From assembly GCA_031283115.1 (NCBI GenBank), contig JAITCK010000118.1:1-7663 (forward strand): 7,663 nt of DNA, in the 5' to 3' direction. The stretch is from Cellulomonadaceae bacterium. GTDB lineage: Bacteria > Actinomycetota > Actinomycetes > Actinomycetales > Cellulomonadaceae. Numbering within the stretch: the stretch's first letter is position 1; each line of letters opens with the position of its first letter. Shown here piece after piece: positions 6,587 to 7,663 of this stretch. Both the position numbers and the translations under genes were made by a program. The notes below the pieces were generated by a model, which saw only the letters and a list, made by a program, of their open reading frames with translations, did no database searches and was not told the origin of the DNA.

Positions 6587-7663
6587 GTGAGGGTTTACCT
6601 GCTTCTCATGCTTGTGGCTGCGGCAGTCACCTATTTGGCGACCCCGTCGGCCCGTTGGCTTGCCCGTAAAACGCACGCCGTGTCGGCGGTGCGGGCCCGT
6701 GACGTGCACACGACGCCAACGCCCCGCCTGGGCGGTCTGGCTATTTTGGGCGGGATCATTGTGGCTACTTTGGTGGCGTCACGGATCCAGTTTTTGTCGG
6801 GCGTGTTTTCCAGCCCGGAGGTGTGGGGGATTACTGGCGGTGCGCTGATTGTCGCCCTGCTGGGTTGGGCTGATGACGTGTGGGATCTTGACTGGATGGC
6901 TAAGTTGAGCGGTCAGATTCTTGCGGGCGGGTTTATGGCGATGATGCAGGTGCAGTTGCTGTCGTGGCCTATTCCGGGGATGCTCACTATCCCAGGCTCA
7001 CGCCTGTCTTTGCTGGTCACCGTCGTGATTGTGGTGGCGACTATGAATGCTGTGAACTTTGTTGACGGCTTGGATGGTTTGGCGTCGGGCATGATCGCTA
7101 TTGGTGGTGCCGCGTTTTTCTTGTACACCTATGAGATTACCCGGCAAACCAGTTCGGAAGATTATTCGTCGTTGACGCTGCTGTTGCTGGCAGTGTTGGT
7201 GGGCGCCTGCCTGGGCTTTCTGCCACACAACTTTTTTCCGTCCCACATTTTCATGGGCGATTCCGGGTCGATGGTGTTGGGTCTGGTGCTTGCGGGGGCG
7301 ACCATTTCGGTGACGGGTCGCGTCAACCCGACTCTCTTGGAAGGGGCGCGCGGCCTGCCAGTGTTTGCCCCTTTGCTGCTGCCGGTGGCCGTGGTCATTT
7401 TGCCCATGCTTGACATGGTGAGCGCCGTGATTAGACGCCTGGCTAAGGGCCGATCGCCTTTCAGCCCGGACAGGATGCACCTTCACCACCGGATGCTTCA
7501 ACTAGGCCATTCCCACCGTCGTGCCGTAGTGATCTTGTACCTGTGGACGGCCGTGTTTGCTTTCGGTGCCGCCTCGCTGATCTGGTGGCCTTGGCCGGTG
7601 ACCTTGGCAGTTTTGACGGCGGTGGCCCTGCTGGCAGCCTTGTTGACCTTTGGTCCTTTGCGC
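6587..7663 (+). CDS. wecA: WecA/TagO-like polyprenyl-phosphate sugar-1-phosphate transferase (3'-partial)
   Basis: The frame runs from GTG at 6587, four bases after the prmC stop, to the window edge: 359 codons with no stop. The ribosome site is weak, so coupling to prmC is likely; ATG at 6608 is an alternative start. The family moves a sugar phosphate, usually GlcNAc-1-P, from its UDP form to undecaprenyl phosphate at the inner face of the membrane, starting cell-wall polymer or linkage-unit synthesis. Visible motifs are HTTPTPRLGG (41-50), DDVWD (96-100), NAVNFVDGLDG (154-164), HNFFPSHIFMGDSGS (214-228) and SPFSPDRMHLHHR (290-302), with many hydrophobic helices. The DRxHLHHR loop favours WecA/Rfe over MraY. 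Codons favour GTG and TTG, unlike the GTC/CTC bias of prmC. sua5, normally just upstream in actinobacteria, is absent. Confidence 0.95.
   Translation, partial: MRVYLLLMLVAAAVTYLATPSARWLARKTHAVSAVRARDVHTTPTPRLGGLAILGGIIVATLVASRIQFLSGVFSSPEVWGITGGALIVALLGWADDVWDLDWMAKLSGQILAGGFMAMMQVQLLSWPIPGMLTIPGSRLSLLVTVVIVVATMNAVNFVDGLDGLASGMIAIGGAAFFLYTYEITRQTSSEDYSSLTLLLLAVLVGACLGFLPHNFFPSHIFMGDSGSMVLGLVLAGATISVTGRVNPTLLEGARGLPVFAPLLLPVAVVILPMLDMVSAVIRRLAKGRSPFSPDRMHLHHRMLQLGHSHRRAVVILYLWTAVFAFGAASLIWWPWPVTLAVLTAVALLAALLTFGPLR

Noticed and set aside
6998..7501. 167-codon minus-strand open frame opposite wecA
   Set aside because: It is antisense to the clear WecA motifs. Its His/Gln/Arg-rich sequence is the expected shadow of GTG- and TTG-rich membrane-protein codons.
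1..7663. CRISPR array, tRNA or rRNA gene, or complete insertion sequence
   Set aside because: No regularly spaced repeats, tRNA cloverleaf, rRNA sequence, transposase or integrase were seen on either strand by eye.

Overview
The window comes from a high-G+C Gram-positive bacterium (Actinobacteria). The family is probably Actinomycetaceae or a relative, but that is a judgement from gene order and protein style, not a search. The right half carries the housekeeping block rpmE (ribosomal protein L31), prfA (release factor 1), prmC (release-factor glutamine methyltransferase) and a wecA/rfe-like polyprenyl-phosphate sugar-1-phosphate transferase. Actinobacteria usually keep these genes together as rho-rpmE-prfA-prmC-sua5-rfe-atp. 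Here sua5 is absent between prmC and wecA, and no rho lies directly upstream of rpmE.

The left part (1-3744) looks accessory. A plus-strand set of three genes encodes a DUF6308-like protein and two membrane proteins. Each membrane protein has an N-terminal zinc ribbon (CPxGH...FCxxCG), one transmembrane helix and an exported C-terminal domain. The exported half of the first is markedly AT-rich, while its zinc ribbon and helix are not, which suggests a domain swap. On the minus strand lies a complete Fic-family AMP transferase with an inhibitory helix and a C-terminal winged helix. It is followed immediately by the orphan C-terminal end of what looks like a DUF4143 ATPase, a scar of past rearrangement.

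Between the halves is a 283-base divergent intergenic region with a good extended -10 promoter for rpmE. Between rpmE and prfA the last 12 codons and stop of rpmE occur a second time, 110 bases downstream. The copy differs at three positions, all synonymous third-position T-to-C changes. The 71 bases between the copies hold an 11-bp-stem hairpin, and the downstream copy sits just before a long hairpin that may be the native rpmE terminator or attenuator. This resembles integration at the 3' end of rpmE with the coding tail restored, and is the most interesting signal here.

prfA and prmC overlap by 8 bases and work in one pathway: PrmC methylates the GGQ glutamine of release factors. wecA starts 4 bases after prmC, but its codon usage differs sharply (GTG/TTG-rich against GTC/CTC-rich), marking a mosaic boundary where sua5 is missing. 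wecA runs off the right edge.
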